Source: Paramacrobiotus metropolitanus (lineage: Eukaryota > Tardigrada > Eutardigrada > Parachela > Macrobiotidae). From it: a DNA stretch of 64,000 nt. The stretch spans positions 868,001-932,000 of the forward strand of contig NW_026570223.1 of the NCBI RefSeq assembly GCF_019649055.1, in the 5' to 3' direction. Shown here in pieces: positions 30,875-43,351 of the stretch. Positions within the stretch are counted from its first letter, which is position 1, and each line of letters begins with the position of its first letter. The notes beneath the pieces are model-generated. The model was given only the letters and a program-made list of their open reading frames with translations, was not told where the DNA came from and ran no database searches. The translations under genes and the position numbers were made by a program.

Positions 30875-31331
30875 ATGAGGGTGAAATGTATATTCTTTTA
30901 CATTGCGTATTCTGTGAACGAAAGAGTGAAGCAGCATAACTTTTTTTCCTGGTATAAGTAACTGCCATACTGCAAAATCGAAGCGCATTAGACGTATCCC
31001 CGGGATTGTTTCGCTTCCGGCACGCTAGTCCAGATATGCGCGGCCAATATGGAGCGCTCACTGTATTACTCGTATTATTGTCTGATGACACGAACGATCA
31101 AGGCTGTCAACATTGGTTTTTTTTTCTCAAAGAAACTTTCAACGTTCGATAGGGATACATTGATTGTACATTGCCGTATCTGTGAACTGCACATGTTTTT
31201 TTGTTGTGTTCGAGTTCTTCCAAACCCACGTACTGTACAGAAAGTTGTTATGGATCACTACGTCGACTTCCATGGTTGGTGCTTAGGAATGTCTACAACG
31301 TAACTGTACTTTGCACATAGAAACTGCGAAA
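30875..31331 (+). promoter_or_regulatory. Upstream region of the second Cys-rich gene
   Basis: Conserved with the region 39400-39820 upstream of the paralogue: shared words include AGCATAACTTTTTTT-like, AATATGGAGCG/ACATGGAGCG and TTGTCTGATGACACGAA. The similarity fits a duplicated promoter. The start site is not resolved. Confidence 0.5.
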
Positions 31332-32815
31332 ATGAACATTAAGAAAGGAGCATATTGTGGTTTACTATTGCTGCTAACAGTAAGTGAGATCTAAATCATG
31401 ACCTTTTCATTAGGTGATAGCTGAAAAGCGCCAATCATTAAGCCGGTATTTTATAAATTTACAACCATTTAAAATTATTAAGAAGACAAAATAAGTTATT
31501 CTCAACTGCCACTTTGAAACATAAAAGCAAAATTTGATTTTTTTATCATGATTATAAAAATTTCATAATTGCTTCATACACAGATCGAAGCCGTAATCGG
31601 TGGACATCCATCTGCCCCGGTTTCCCGGAATCGCTGGAAACGAAACTTGAACTACGGTGCTGCCAGGCCTTCCTCATGCAGTCCCATCAATCTGTCTTGT
31701 CCCCGTATGGCCGACGTCCCGGAATGCCCCACTCCGACCCCGCCCACCGCCTGCCTGGCTCCGCCCGCCTGTAAGGATGTCAGCTGCACAGCGTGTACAC
31801 CGTGCAGAAACTGTACCTGTACGGCGTGCACGAAGTGTCCCGATTGTAAATGCGACATCGCCATCGACATTCTGGAGACCCTGCTCCTGCAGTACACGTA
31901 CGGTTGGTGAAACATATAACGATCGTTTACGTGTATGGTTAGCCTCTGCCAGTGTCTTACTTTAAGCTTGGAACGTTACAGCAGAAGATTCGTGGATTTT
32001 TGAAGTTATTATTAAAATACTGCTGGGCGGGATAAAATTTCCTGGCCGGAAAAAGCGGAGCGCTGAGGATATTTTTTCAATCAGCAACTTTTCCAGCCCG
32101 ATAACTCGTCACGATAGGAAACAGGCAGGAACATCACACAAAGTAATTCCTCATTGATAAACAAGTCCGTTTTAAGGTGAAATGGAGAAAAATATGAATA
32201 ATTAATATTTGCGATTTGGTAATTCGAATCGTGATCGTGACTAAATGGTTGAATATCCGAGGCCTGACGATGCATATTGATTTGAGCACGAAGTTTGTTT
32301 ATCGATTAAATTTGTTTAATTTCGCTCCACCGCTTTATAGGACAGAATCCAGCCATATTACATGGAGCCGGTATGAAATACTGCTTCGTCTTGAAATTGC
32401 CAGCGTTTTCAGTTTACGTATTACCGGCGCCGTTTATGCCCAATTATACAGGTCTCCAGTAGGAACTCCTGCGCTGGAGATTACTTGGTATCTGATGGAG
32501 TTACTTACTGCATTATCGCGGCTACTTCGGCTGCCGGAGCTAATACAGAGGTCAGAACCGTAATTAACATATATATAGTACTGTAATAACCGAATAACTA
32601 GTGAAAACGTAAACGCTACGTTCCGTAATCAAGCGTATACGAATACAGAATATATACATGAAATTACGGTAGAAATGGCGGGAAGTACTGATGGTATGTG
32701 AAAGAGCCAATAAATTAATACGTTTTATTTCCAGGCTGCCTTAAAAAACCCCGTTTTAATGATAAGCTCGCTTGACAAACCATTTGGACAACTAGTGTAC
32801 GGACGGGCATATTGA
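31332..32815 (+). CDS. Secreted Cys-rich protein, copy 1D (6 exons)
   Basis: Predicted 245-residue protein from exons 31332-31379, 31584-31902, 31982-32142, 32341-32370, 32452-32550 and 32735-32815. Exon 1 is a signal peptide core (AYCGLLLLLT). Exon 2 carries a Cys array (CSPINLSCPRMADVPECPTP, then CTACTPCRNCTCTACTKC). Exon 3 holds a furin-like GRKKR site. Exon 4 is a 30-base microexon (DRIQPYYMEP). Exon 5 has two cysteines (CAGDYLVSDGVTYC). Exon 6 ends FGQLVYGRAY. Lengths and phases match the gene at 43352 exon by exon, which is strong support for the model. Function is not recognised; it is probably a secreted precursor cut at RKKR. Confidence 0.82.
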
Positions 32816-34374
32816 TATAAAACAGTTAACTCGCGAGGCCTTTTAAGTATTGGATAATATACAGTACTCTTACTAATTTTGTACTCGTGCGTATGCTTCA
32901 TTTTTCCATGCCTTCTGGTGGCCACCATGGTGGAGTCGTGCGGCTGTTATTCATTTGCTTGGACATGAAATCAATGTCCATTGTGTAAAGCGTCTGTACC
33001 GTGCTTTATATTTATTGTTTTTCTGTTTTTATGGTCATTCAGAGCGCGGCGTTCTACGGTACATAACTGTAACAATAAATAACACCAGGCTTGTTAACAA
33101 GAATTCTATGGTCTCAAGTCTACTGAATCGCTTTCGTCACATTAACAAATGCAAATATAGTTCTAACTTCCGCCGTAGTCACAAATACAACTTTCTCATA
33201 AATCACAGTCACGCGCCATCCAGACGGGATCGAACAAGTACATGATCGAACGACGTTTTTTCTGAGTAAAATGCCGTATTGGCAAACATGTTAATGCACT
33301 GTTAATATTTAATGGTCGAATATCCAAAATTCAGCTACGTACAAGTACATGCTACGTACAAGTAAATGTATTACGTAAACCAATGCGCATCGTCTTCATT
33401 ATTTGAGGCACATCAGATACACCGAAATGCAACGAACAAAAAGTGTGATATTAAGATGAACGATATGGTACGTAAGCGCCCGGGTAAACGAACTCAACAG
33501 TCTTTTGTACTATCCAGGAATGTTCACAAAATATTAGCGTACAACACTCCCACAACAAGTTGTGCAAAGCCTTTAGGGAGTGATGCGCACTGGTAGACTA
33601 ATGAATAATTATATGAATACTGATTATCTGTGCCAGGACTTCGGCCCTGTCCTTTGAGGCAAAGGATCTCGGCTTCTACTTCACCAATTTTGTTGCTTTA
33701 AAGTACATCAAAACTCTCTAGGTGTAGCGGTGGATTGTTGACTTTTTGCCCAAATCATTTGTCTAGGTCCAGTGGTCAATCATAAGCTTGTTACCATGGA
33801 CGCGATAAGAAATGCACACTGTTCTAACACAACTTGACCCAGAACAGTAGCAATATCTGAGCTGCTACTTAACAATAAGTACGAGTACAATACAAAGTAA
33901 AAAATTTATGTAAGTAACTTAACACGTCAGTCATCACTGCGTTAGTCATCATTGGAAGTTATGTACTGTATGTACAAGAAGGCAGTCCGTGTTTCGATTA
34001 ACTTATGTAAAGTGTATCATAATATTACTAAACATACGTACGGGTTCATTAATATTATGACAGTCTGTAAGCGACTGCAAAGCAACACATCCTTAGAATT
34101 ACTTATTTTTTAATAGTCATCGGCCAATATTCATCCGTGCTGGGCTTGTAATTAATACAGATTATTACGGACTTGCATAGTTTCCTTCAACTCCAGCAGC
34201 GTACGCATTTGTGGCACAACCCAAACTGTTTTGATTGCAATCACTATGGGAATACAATCGGATTACTTAATTATTATTATACTGGGCAATATCAATACTG
34301 GTATAGCAAAACTGTCTCGGAATATTCAGTTTAAACCCACACTACATGTGATCAGTTTCCTAGTAACTGAAATC
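32816..34374. other. Intergenic
   Basis: About 1.56 kb, AT-rich. Scattered similarity to 42441-43350 (for example around GGTAAACGAAC near 33480 and 42990) shows it belongs to the duplicated block. AATAAA near 33073 may serve the gene ending at 32815. No gene seen. Confidence 0.4.
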
Positions 34375-34910
34375 CTTAAAAAAAATCGGATTTACGCTGC
34401 AATCATCACGCTATCAGTAAGTTCATGAAGGACATTGTCGTTTGATCGTATAATATTATCAGTAACAGTATTAACTGTATTATTATTACTAGTAATCTTA
34501 GTTTTCACCTTGTCCACCAGTTAAATAATCCGACAGCAAAACATCCTGTCAGATTAGTTTATTCAACCAGGCATGACCTTAAGGTTCTTTCGTACGTAGG
34601 CATCCGCATGTGCGTCTCCCTCGGTCAATTGAGTACGGCCATTCGCCAATTGCCCTCGAACCGCACGCCATGACAGCGCTTGCTCATCTTGAAATCCCGT
34701 CAATCCCTAGTGTATCCGGTTTTCCGACATCGTGGACCTGTCCTACTCCGACGCCGCTGCCGACACACCGCCGGCATGTTTTCAAAGATCTCAGCTGTTA
34801 TCCGTTTACTGCACGTGTGCACCGCATGCAATAATTATACTTATACCCCGAATGCAAATGCGGCAACGCTACGGACATCTTGGAAACACGGCTCTGCTCG
34901 GCACTTTAAT
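34375..34910 (+). pseudogene. Decayed copy of a secreted Cys-rich gene (copy 1C)
   Basis: It aligns by eye with the intact gene at 43352. CGCTATCAGTAAGTTCATGA matches the end of its signal exon and donor, and 34625-34905 matches its Cys exon (TTGAGTACGGCCATTCGCCA, then CCTGTCCTACTCCGACGCC, then GCAAATGCGGCAACGC). The reading frame is not kept, several cysteine codons are gone, and no start codon fits. The 3' flank keeps words such as AAACCTATAATCACCGCTT, also present after the intact copy (about 44079). Exons 3-6 were not found. A dead duplicate is the simplest reading. Confidence 0.75.
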
Positions 34911-36276
34911 TTAACGCCGGTAAAAAGCAATAAATCTAATTAAGCCCGATTAGACTGTAAAGTGTAAAACTGTAAACCGCTAAACCTATAATCACCGCTT
35001 GATTCTATTTAAAACAATTATTTCAAGAAACAGCGTTTTTATGCTAGCCGTAACTTACCAAAATACTGTAAGTACGAAACTGCTTAAAACTGTTCAGAGC
35101 AAAAAAATACGCTTGCTAAGTAAGAAATACATATAATATTTACTACGTAATATTTGTTAAGGAAGATGCAGGTACTCATCAGCTGCGTGTGGAATCCCTG
35201 ATATGTGGGTTGTAAAACACAAAGTAATTGCTAGCACTGATCGAATAAATTAAAAAGAACTCGTATGAAAAGGGCATACAGGGTTAAACCGATCGTTAAC
35301 GAAAAAATTCAGTATTCTTTCAGTAAAGGTTGTAGCGTAGCGTAGGCGCTTTTCAGGACAGCTAATTAAGGAGAGAAAAATCCAAACTATATCATTTGAA
35401 GCTATCGTGGCGTACTTCATTTAACTTTCAGTTAGCGTGATTTAACATTTTGCAAGCGTAATTTCCTCTTTCTGTAAAGATAAGCCAAAATATGTTTATT
35501 CCATGGCTCATAAAATTATAAGCACTAGACTAACAACTTCAGAAGGTTGATTGGTTAGTGACTGCATGATTATGTGATTTTATTAGAAATGTAATTAATG
35601 CAATCAGTTATTACTGTAAAAGTTGATGAATAATAGATTCGGGCTTTTCGTCTAATCATGCTCCGTTTCAATTCGTTATTCGTTCCTTTACTCTTATTGG
35701 CAGTAGCACGCACGCCATTTTCGCCGATTTTTTCCTGTCTAAAGGTTTGTCGACCCAAAGCAAAAAGCTTTTTTTTTAAATATTGCGTTATCCGATACGC
35801 ATTCCTTGATAGCCCGGCCGCTCGATGACCCATGTACAAAACTGATGATTGGCGAAATGCGAAACAGTTTTGTTTCCACTGTAATGAAAACAACGGCATC
35901 CCGCCCTTGGGTGGATGTATTCCATTTTACCGCGGTTGAACAGAATTTCCAGAACATCTAATGGCAGCAAGATATGCTTCGTAAATCGCTACCGGAAGTT
36001 CACGAAAGCAGTTGGTAAAGCCGGAATGGTGATTCATTGGTAGTGTAAAATGCTTCTTCATCATCTAAAAGTGCGCTAATTCGATGGCAACAGTGACTTT
36101 TTAACACAGTATATTCTTTAAGTCAGTGACTGTCCGGGTTCCAAGGCGTTCCTGAATTCATTACTACAGATATAATGTTCTGATAGTTTCTGTATTGGAT
36201 TGATACTTTCCCCGTATTATCATCCCCCATAACCGCATACAGTATTGTATAATATAAACCAAAGGAAGGTGGTAAG
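34911..36276. other. Intergenic and upstream region of copy 2B
   Basis: About 1.37 kb with no gene. The part from about 35700 on resembles the region before copy 1A (shared TAGCCCGGCCGCTCGATGAC and ACAACGGCATCCCG). A TATA-like TATAATATAAA lies about 25 bases before the ATG at 36277. Confidence 0.5.
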
Positions 36277-38841
36277 ATGATCTTTGGTCTCGGTGTTTTG
36301 ATATGGATCACTTCGGTAAGATTTAAAACTTCGTGTTAATGACCTCTTGCACCGTGCTCGGTCTGCGTCTGTCAACGCCTGAATTTAACAACATAAAGTA
36401 CGTTAGGAGGAAACATTTGAGTATACGAGCACTTGTACATATTTCTTAAAAAATGCCCACCGCATTTTCCCTTGATTAATTGATAGTTGATAGCAGTTGT
36501 AAGCTATTAAGCAAATGTTTGCCATACTGGTGCAGTCTTAATCGTATTACCAAAAACTTAAAACACAGATTTTATTCGTCCGTTTTATGTTTAGCGTTTA
36601 TTGAATTCTGCATAGCTCGACTTTTAACACATTGGCGGCTATCCCGTCAGCGGGTGTTGTTATTTTATCGTAGGTGTGGCAGGTGAACTGTCAATACAGA
36701 TCCCGTCAGAATAATTATAACAACAATTTATATCGGTAAGCTAATGTGGCTGTCGGTACTCGCTATGTACTCGTAGAAGCATCTCCCGGCTGCAACAATT
36801 TACTTTGTTGGATAGTGTGCAAAAATGTTGATTAGGTCACCTGAATACGATGAGCGGGACTCGTTCTCGCTTGACCCGCGGAGTTACCGCTACAGTAACC
36901 GCTCCAGTGGGGTTTATGGCGATCGCGACGGTCGAAGTTATTCGTCATACCGCAAATCATCCACCTATTTAACCACCTACACCAGCAACAACTGCCCCAT
37001 CAACCTGGAATGCCCGGAACTACCCTACATCCCACCCTGTCCCGAACAGCCCGCCACGCCCGCCTGCCCCGTTCCGCCGGCCTGTCCAGAGGTCACCTGC
37101 CCCAACTGTCCAGCCTGTCCCAAGTGCATATGTCCAGCGTGCCCGGCATGTCCGAAATGCAATTGCGATGGAGATTATAAGGATGATGTTGGCGACATGT
37201 TGTGTAAGCCATACTATATTCTGTTCGTTTATTTAAAAAAATTGGTTTGTTTTATTTGTTTATGTATATATTATTTATTTATTTATTGTGGTTTACTTAT
37301 TTACAAAATTACATATAATGTGTCACGCTCTTGCACAGATTAGGTCAAATTCACCATAGCGTGTCTATAGAAGCAATACTTACATATATACTGCCGTGAA
37401 TTTAATGCAGTATGAGTCCATGGTCAGTTTAGTCACACAGTGCACACGTGAATTTGTCTGTAGTTAGTTGTATTCCAATTTTAAATCAAATCCGTGAGCG
37501 TAAAACAATTACAGGCGCTGTGTGGAGTCCATTGATTCTGTCAAAATTTTGCTGGCACCACTGGGGAGGCGGAGGCTGCACTATGGCCGAAGACGGCCTG
37601 ACGCGTAGCTGTTCAACCACCTTTGGTAAAATCGGACAGGATACCTTGAGCAGTCAAGCTGCAGTCGCATCTCCGCTGGCAGGAGCTGCACAAGGATCCC
37701 CCATTTTAGCCTTAGCAAACAGCCTCTCTACAAACGGCGGGAGTGGTCCTAATCTATCTGGTTTACTGCAGAAATTAGGAGGAACCACAAGTGCAAACCT
37801 GCAAAGTTTGCTAGGATCATCCTCATCTGCAACATCCTTGTTAAACGCTCTGGGGGGTACTCGCTCGATTCTCCCCTCAGCGCAGGGCAGGACTGCCGGT
37901 TTTCTCACTGTAAGAAAAAAGCACAACAGCACCATACAATCACTGGGCGAAATTAACACCAGAAAACTACAATTTGTTTATGCACTACTGCTAAAATTAC
38001 CCGTTTAGAATATTTATAACAAATTGACCGTCAACGTCAAAATATTCAAAACAACTGACTCTCTGTTTTCCGTTGTTTCGTTTTTTTACAGGGAGCTAAA
38101 CCAAGTCCACGGAAAAAATTCTTCTGGCAGGTAATGCAATTATACAGGTAGATCTAGATCGTTACCGTAATTATTTTAATGTCTTTTGTGTGAGATGCAT
38201 TAATCAGGCGGTTGACCGCAAGGTAACGTATCCTTTTGTCCTGCTACCAAGATAAATATTGTATTCATGTGCTTCCGATTTTTGCCTAAAGATTAATGGC
38301 AAGATTAACAATACTGTAGCATGTAACAGTTAGGCAGTTCTTTTTTAGCCACACCCTATTGAGTTTTGCAGATATAAATATTTTCAAGTATACTAGTGTA
38401 GCATTCTCACTTCCTACAAGAAATTAGATTTTTCTGATTTTGAAGCCTCCCTATTTGCCCTGGTAAGTCACAGAACGTGCCACTTAATACACAGTTTTTC
38501 GCAGCAAGAATGTGATAAGTAATTTAAACTGAAATGCCGAAACTTTTTACCCCTACTCGTGTACACAGCAAAACTTAACTCATCTTCTAATTTTGCAGGC
38601 CACTGCTGGTCAAGCATGCCCTAACGGGTTCGCGGTGTTTAGCGGTAAAACGTTCTGCCTGGGTGACTCCGCGCAAGAGGCTCCCGGAGCCACGTCCACC
38701 GCACAAGCTACAAATTCCACGGTAAGGTTGCGAAAAGGACAATAATGTTCCTTTGTTTTAAGGAGAGTATAGCCCTATGCACTATGTTATTCAGTAGTGC
38801 ACTGTGTTATTCAGGATTCCGGCACGGGAATCGGCCAGTAA
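36277..38841 (+). CDS. Secreted Cys/Pro-rich protein, copy 2B (7 exons)
   Basis: Duplicate of the gene at 27441. Exons 36277-36315, 36674-36735, 36836-37203, 37515-37909, 38092-38130, 38599-38721 and 38815-38841 give 350 residues. Exons 1-3 have exactly the same lengths as in copy 1A, and the Cys array differs in only a few residues (KCICPACPACPKCNC). Exon 4 is shorter (131 against 148 codons) and more diverged. The last exon stops early (DSGTGIGQ) against 19 residues in copy 1A: the continuing copy-1A-like sequence lies in another frame just behind the stop, so the C-terminus was changed by small indels. The signal peptide and the RKKFFWQ basic exon are kept, so the gene may well work. Confidence 0.78.
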
Positions 38842-39818
38842 CGGGAGTTGCTGGAGTGACCAATGGGGCTGCCGCAAAATGAATGTTGTCCTCTCGAGTC
38901 TCGACTACAGTAGACAATTGTTTATATTACATATTATATCGGATACCCCGCAAACTAGCTCTCATATTTTCGCTTTCGAATAATTTATGTTTACACTCTT
39001 TTATCATGTCCCTTTAGTTTCCGCCGTAATGCCGATGGGTTCTATCAAGAATCTTATTATTGTTGTACAGCATATCTGGAGTATTTATTTCTGTTGCGGG
39101 TGCCCTATTGCGCCATTAACTCAGTTATTTTGTATTTGGAAAAGTGCTGATTTGGATGCTGTTTGCTGACTGCTTAGGCAAAAACTGCGACCATTGCTCA
39201 ATGCACATACTGAACTAAAGACGGTCTAAACTGTACTTTCTTTTCTGGAATTACTGATCAGTGGCTGCTGACAGACATTTAAGACTCATTTTTTCACATC
39301 ATAATCAAAAAGGTCAAATCGTTCGAAATGCTTTTACATTATTGTTTGTACTCGGAAGTTGTGTGTATGTGAAAACGAATTTTGAATAAGCACTCTATGC
39401 AACTATTAACACGAAAAGAGAACGGAAATGCAGAAGCAACATAACTTTTTTTGAGTGTCTGCAAGTATACGTTATTGCCCTATTAATAGCGGTCTTTCTC
39501 CCAACATGGAGCGTGTACGTATTATTAATTGTCTGATGACACGAATGATCGAGCCCAGCCCATTCATTCTTCATGCCGCTACCGGTTTTTTCCCCGAAAC
39601 CATAGGGATACTATGATAACTGCATTGCTACTACAAAGAAACCGTATCTCTGCACTGAATGCATTTTTTGTGTAGATTCAGTTTTCTCCCAGACCAACTG
39701 TACTTTGTACCAAAAGTGGAGTTACCAATGAATTTCTGTTAACATCCAAACTGACGAATGTGGGTTTTACTATGCAGAGTAGCTACTTACTTATGCCAGC
39801 GTTGTGTAACTGCTGAAT
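38842..39818 (+). other. Intergenic and upstream region of copy 2D
   Basis: About 980 bases without a gene. The second half matches the promoter side of copy 1D (30880-31330). The hAT MITE seen there at 30629 has no counterpart here. Confidence 0.5.
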
Positions 39819-42440
39819 GTGCTGTACTTAATTCACACATGGCAGATTAAAAATGTAATCAAGACAGGAGTTAGACTAACTCCTGTTTACGGTTTACTAC
39901 TCTTTCTAACAGTACGTGAGATTCATAACATGACCTTTTTGCTAGCCGACAGGCTTAGAAACGGTGACGTCGGCATTTTTAAATTGTACACTTGTTGGGC
40001 AGAAATTCAATGATCACTTTTTATTGGCGTAAGCCTAACGCACAACAAAATAATTTTATTTTTTTATCAATGGAGCGTTAATTATTTGGGTGACACTACA
40101 GGCATCGCTTTTAACCCCGTACGCCCCCTTTTGCAACTCGCTTTATTACAGACAGACATTACAGGCTTTATTTAATTATTCAGACAGAAACCGTAATCCT
40201 TGGGCATCCTTCAGCCCTGTTTCCCTCACCCATCGGAGAGACGTCCCCCACCGAAACCATTAAGTGACTTGTACGGCGCTGCCAGACCTCAATCATGTAA
40301 CCCTATTAATCTGTCCTGTCCCCGCCTGGCGGAGATCCCGAAATGCCCCTACCCGACCCCGCCCACTGCCTGCCTGGCTCCGCCCGCCTGTAAGGATGCT
40401 ATCTGTCCGGCCTGCACACCATGCGGCAACTGCGTCTGCACGGCGTGTACCAAGTGTCCCGGTTGTAAATGCGGCATCGCCATCGACATTCTAGAGACCC
40501 TGCTCCTGAAATTTTCTATCGGTTTGCGAATACATGCCAATCTTGTTACATTCAAGAGCTGGTAGTCTGTAGCATGCGAACGTTTCAGCTGAAGATTCAT
40601 GGCCGATTGAATTGATCCATCCGGCCAATGACCCACCACCACCACCGACTAGAGGAAGTGCACCAGTACCACCACCACCACCGACTGGAGGAGATAGTCC
40701 ACCACCAGCGCCGACACCGACTGGAGGAGATAGTCCGCCACCGGCGCCGACACCGACTGGAGGAGGAGGTAGTCCACCACCGGCGCCGATACCAACAGGA
40801 GGAGATAGTCCACCACCGGCGCCGATACCAACGGGAGGAGATAGTCCACCACCGGCGCCGACACCGACTGGAGGAGGAGGTAGTCCGCCACCGGCGCCGA
40901 CACCGACTGGAGGAGAAGGTACTCCGCCACCGGCGCCGATACCAACGGGAGGAGATAGTCCACCACCGGCGCCGACACCGACTGGAGGAGGAGGTAGTCC
41001 GCCACCGGCGCCGACACCGACTGGAGGAGAAGGTACTCCGCCACCGGCGCCGATACCAACGGGAGGAGATAGTCCACCACCGGCGCCGACACCGACTGGA
41101 GGAGGAGGTAGTCCGCCACCGGCGCCGACACCGACTGGAGGAGAAGGTACTCCGCCACCGGCGCCGATACCAACGGGAGGAGATAGTCCACCACCAGCGC
41201 CGACACCGACTGGAGGAGAAGGTACTCCGCCACCGGCGCCGATACCAACGGGAGGAGATAGTCCACCACCAGCGCCGACACCGACTGGAGGAGATAGTCC
41301 GCCACCGGCGCCGACACCGACTGGAGGAGAAGGTACTCCGCCACCGGCGCCGATACCAACGGGAGGAGATAGTCCACCACCGGCGCCGACACCGACAGGA
41401 GGAGATAGTCCACCACCGGCGCCGACACCGACTGAAGGAGATAGTCCGCCACCAGCACCCGGTCGGAAAAAGCGGGGTGCTGACAATATTTTGAGAACCG
41501 GAAACTTTGTCAACCCTGTAGCTGGTTACAGAAAGAAAACGAAAGGACAAAATTTGATACGCAAGGTGAGATTTACCTGACACCGTCTTTATAGAGGGAA
41601 AGCACTTTCGAAACGTTTCGGTACAGAACCCACGCGGTGACGTTCGAATTGATTAGAAAAGTAGGTAACTAGTATCTCAATTGCTGGGCGGGATTTGAGT
41701 TCAACCGGGGAGAATTCCGCGTAACTGCATTAGGTCCCAAATAATGTATAACGCCACGTGAAGATTTTGCCATCATATATAGAAGATTATTTAATAATAC
41801 CATTATCGAAGAATATTACGAAAAAATATTGCTGTTCGGAAAAAATGGGCCATAAATCTACATAGGTCATAAATGGTTCGAAGACATGCAGGCGTTGAGC
41901 TTTGTACCGAGCACATAAGGCATTTCTGGCCCATTGTTCTGAATTCGTTTTTTCTTTGTTTAGGCCAAAATACGTCCATACTGTATGGAACCGGTATGAA
42001 CAATGATTTTCTCGAATTATCAGCGTTTTCAGCGCTATTACAAAATACAATTATACAGGTATCCAGTAGGGACTTGTGTATCCAGTAGGGACTACATGGT
42101 AACAAATGGACTTATTTTTTGCGTTACCGTGGCAAATCCAGCTGTGGAAACTATTGCAACAAATGTCAGTAGTATACCGTAAACAGTTACGCACACTTCA
42201 ACTGTCAAGGACACTGCGCAGCCAATCAACGGAAACAGGAAACGCGTTGTTCTATAATTAAGATGCAACTGTACAGAGTCTATACATGGAATGAAATTGT
42301 ATGACTGTAAAGAAGTTCTGTATAATGATAGCATTTGGGTGACATTTAATGTATAACGTTTTCATGTGCAGACCGGGGTCCTGATGATAAGCTCCCTTGA
42401 CGAACCACTTGGGCAATTAGTTTACGGTCTGCAGCCTTGA
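39819..42440 (+). pseudogene. Secreted Cys-rich gene copy 2D with expanded Pro-rich tract; probably damaged
   Basis: Paralogue of the gene at 31332. Recognisable exons: signal exon ending 39911, Cys exon about 40215-40521 (CNPINLSCPRLAEIPKCPYP and CPACTPCGNCVCTACTKC), exon 40589-41565 with the Pro-rich tract and GRKKR site, microexon 41964-41993 (AKIRPYCMEP), exon from 42059, and last exon 42372-42440 (LGQLVYGLQP). Two faults argue for loss of function. The only ATG of the signal exon is out of frame with GLLLFLT after a one-base change compared with copy 1D. The two-Cys exon contains a 19-base tandem duplication (GTATCCAGTAGGGACTTGT) that brings a stop at 42086-42088. The core is open from 40215 to 41565, so a protein from an unseen upstream start, ending early, cannot be excluded. 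Confidence 0.6.
40686..41460 (+). repeat. Coding minisatellite, 21 units of 36-39 bp
   Basis: The unit codes for GGDSPPPAPTPT (12 residues), with 13-residue variants GGGGSPPPAPTPT and GGEGTPPPAPIPT. I count 21 PPPAP cores. Units 5-13 form three copies of a higher-order trimer (12+13+13 residues, 114 bp); later units form dimers. The array sits between the AEDSW start and the GRKKR site of the exon. The corresponding exon in copy 1D has a non-repetitive linker of about 20 residues. Confidence 0.95.
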
Positions 42441-43351
42441 CACAAAGCAGTGCGCTCATTTATTGGATAATGCGAATGTACTGCTATAGGCAAAATGTGG
42501 ATTTTCTGCACCGAGACTGCCGGTAGCATTCAGTCTTTCTAATGGTATTCCTTCCCTTGTATGCACATGCTGACATGCGTGATACACTTACTATGAGTTT
42601 GTTTGTTTTTTAAGATTGAGGTTTTGTTTTTTATAGTCGACGACATACCAAATGTTGGTCAGCTCGAAGCAATACTTTGTTTTGTAATTAAAGCCTACGG
42701 GTAGAGACGGACGTTGACAGTACACCGTTACAGTGACGATAGCCATACACGAACTGTTTAATTACATACGTGTTGTCGAAGTCAATAATAAAAACTTAAG
42801 AAGCCATTTCCATCTGAAAATTTGTTGCAAAATTGCCAAAGACGGTCCATACTCGCCCTCTCGTACACTGTACTTATCGTTAATCAACACAATACGCGTG
42901 ACCTTCGATATTAAATGTACGATACAACCGCACAACTGATATACCAAAGAGATTAAAAAAGGGGAGCGCGATAGAATTACTGATAATTGGTAAACGAACG
43001 GGGTTAACAAACTCGACAGTATGTATGTTTTTTTCTAATCTGAACAATTTGGAAATTAACATGTACCAGACGGTTCACAAGAAACTGTACAAAGCGTTAG
43101 CACGTGGAAATGGGTAACCGCTTATCAGATCTTTGAATAATTAGTATAGCAAAAATAGAATTTACAACTTTCGTGACACGACCCTAACCTTGTTGAATGC
43201 ATGCTGCAGAAAGCGGAATGCGTACCTTAATTAATTCGGTTACGGATGATTTTGTCGTATGACGTATGTTACACCTATAATTATCGAATATCTAATTTAA
43301 TCCCTGCTATCATTCTCTCAGGTTTTAACTGTTACCATTTCTTCTGAATAA
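42441..43351. other. Intergenic
   Basis: About 910 bases, AT-rich, partly similar to the region before the decayed copy 1C. No gene seen. Confidence 0.4.

Noticed and set aside
30564-31091. 175-codon minus-strand frame rich in Pro and Gly
   Set aside because: It runs through the GC-rich hAT MITE, whose G/C runs rarely give stops; no domain.
40491-41583. Minus-strand frames of 269-340 codons rich in Gly or Val/Leu over the minisatellite
   Set aside because: The repeat unit has no stop in most frames on either strand; the plus frame joined to the Cys exon and RKKR site is the one with context.
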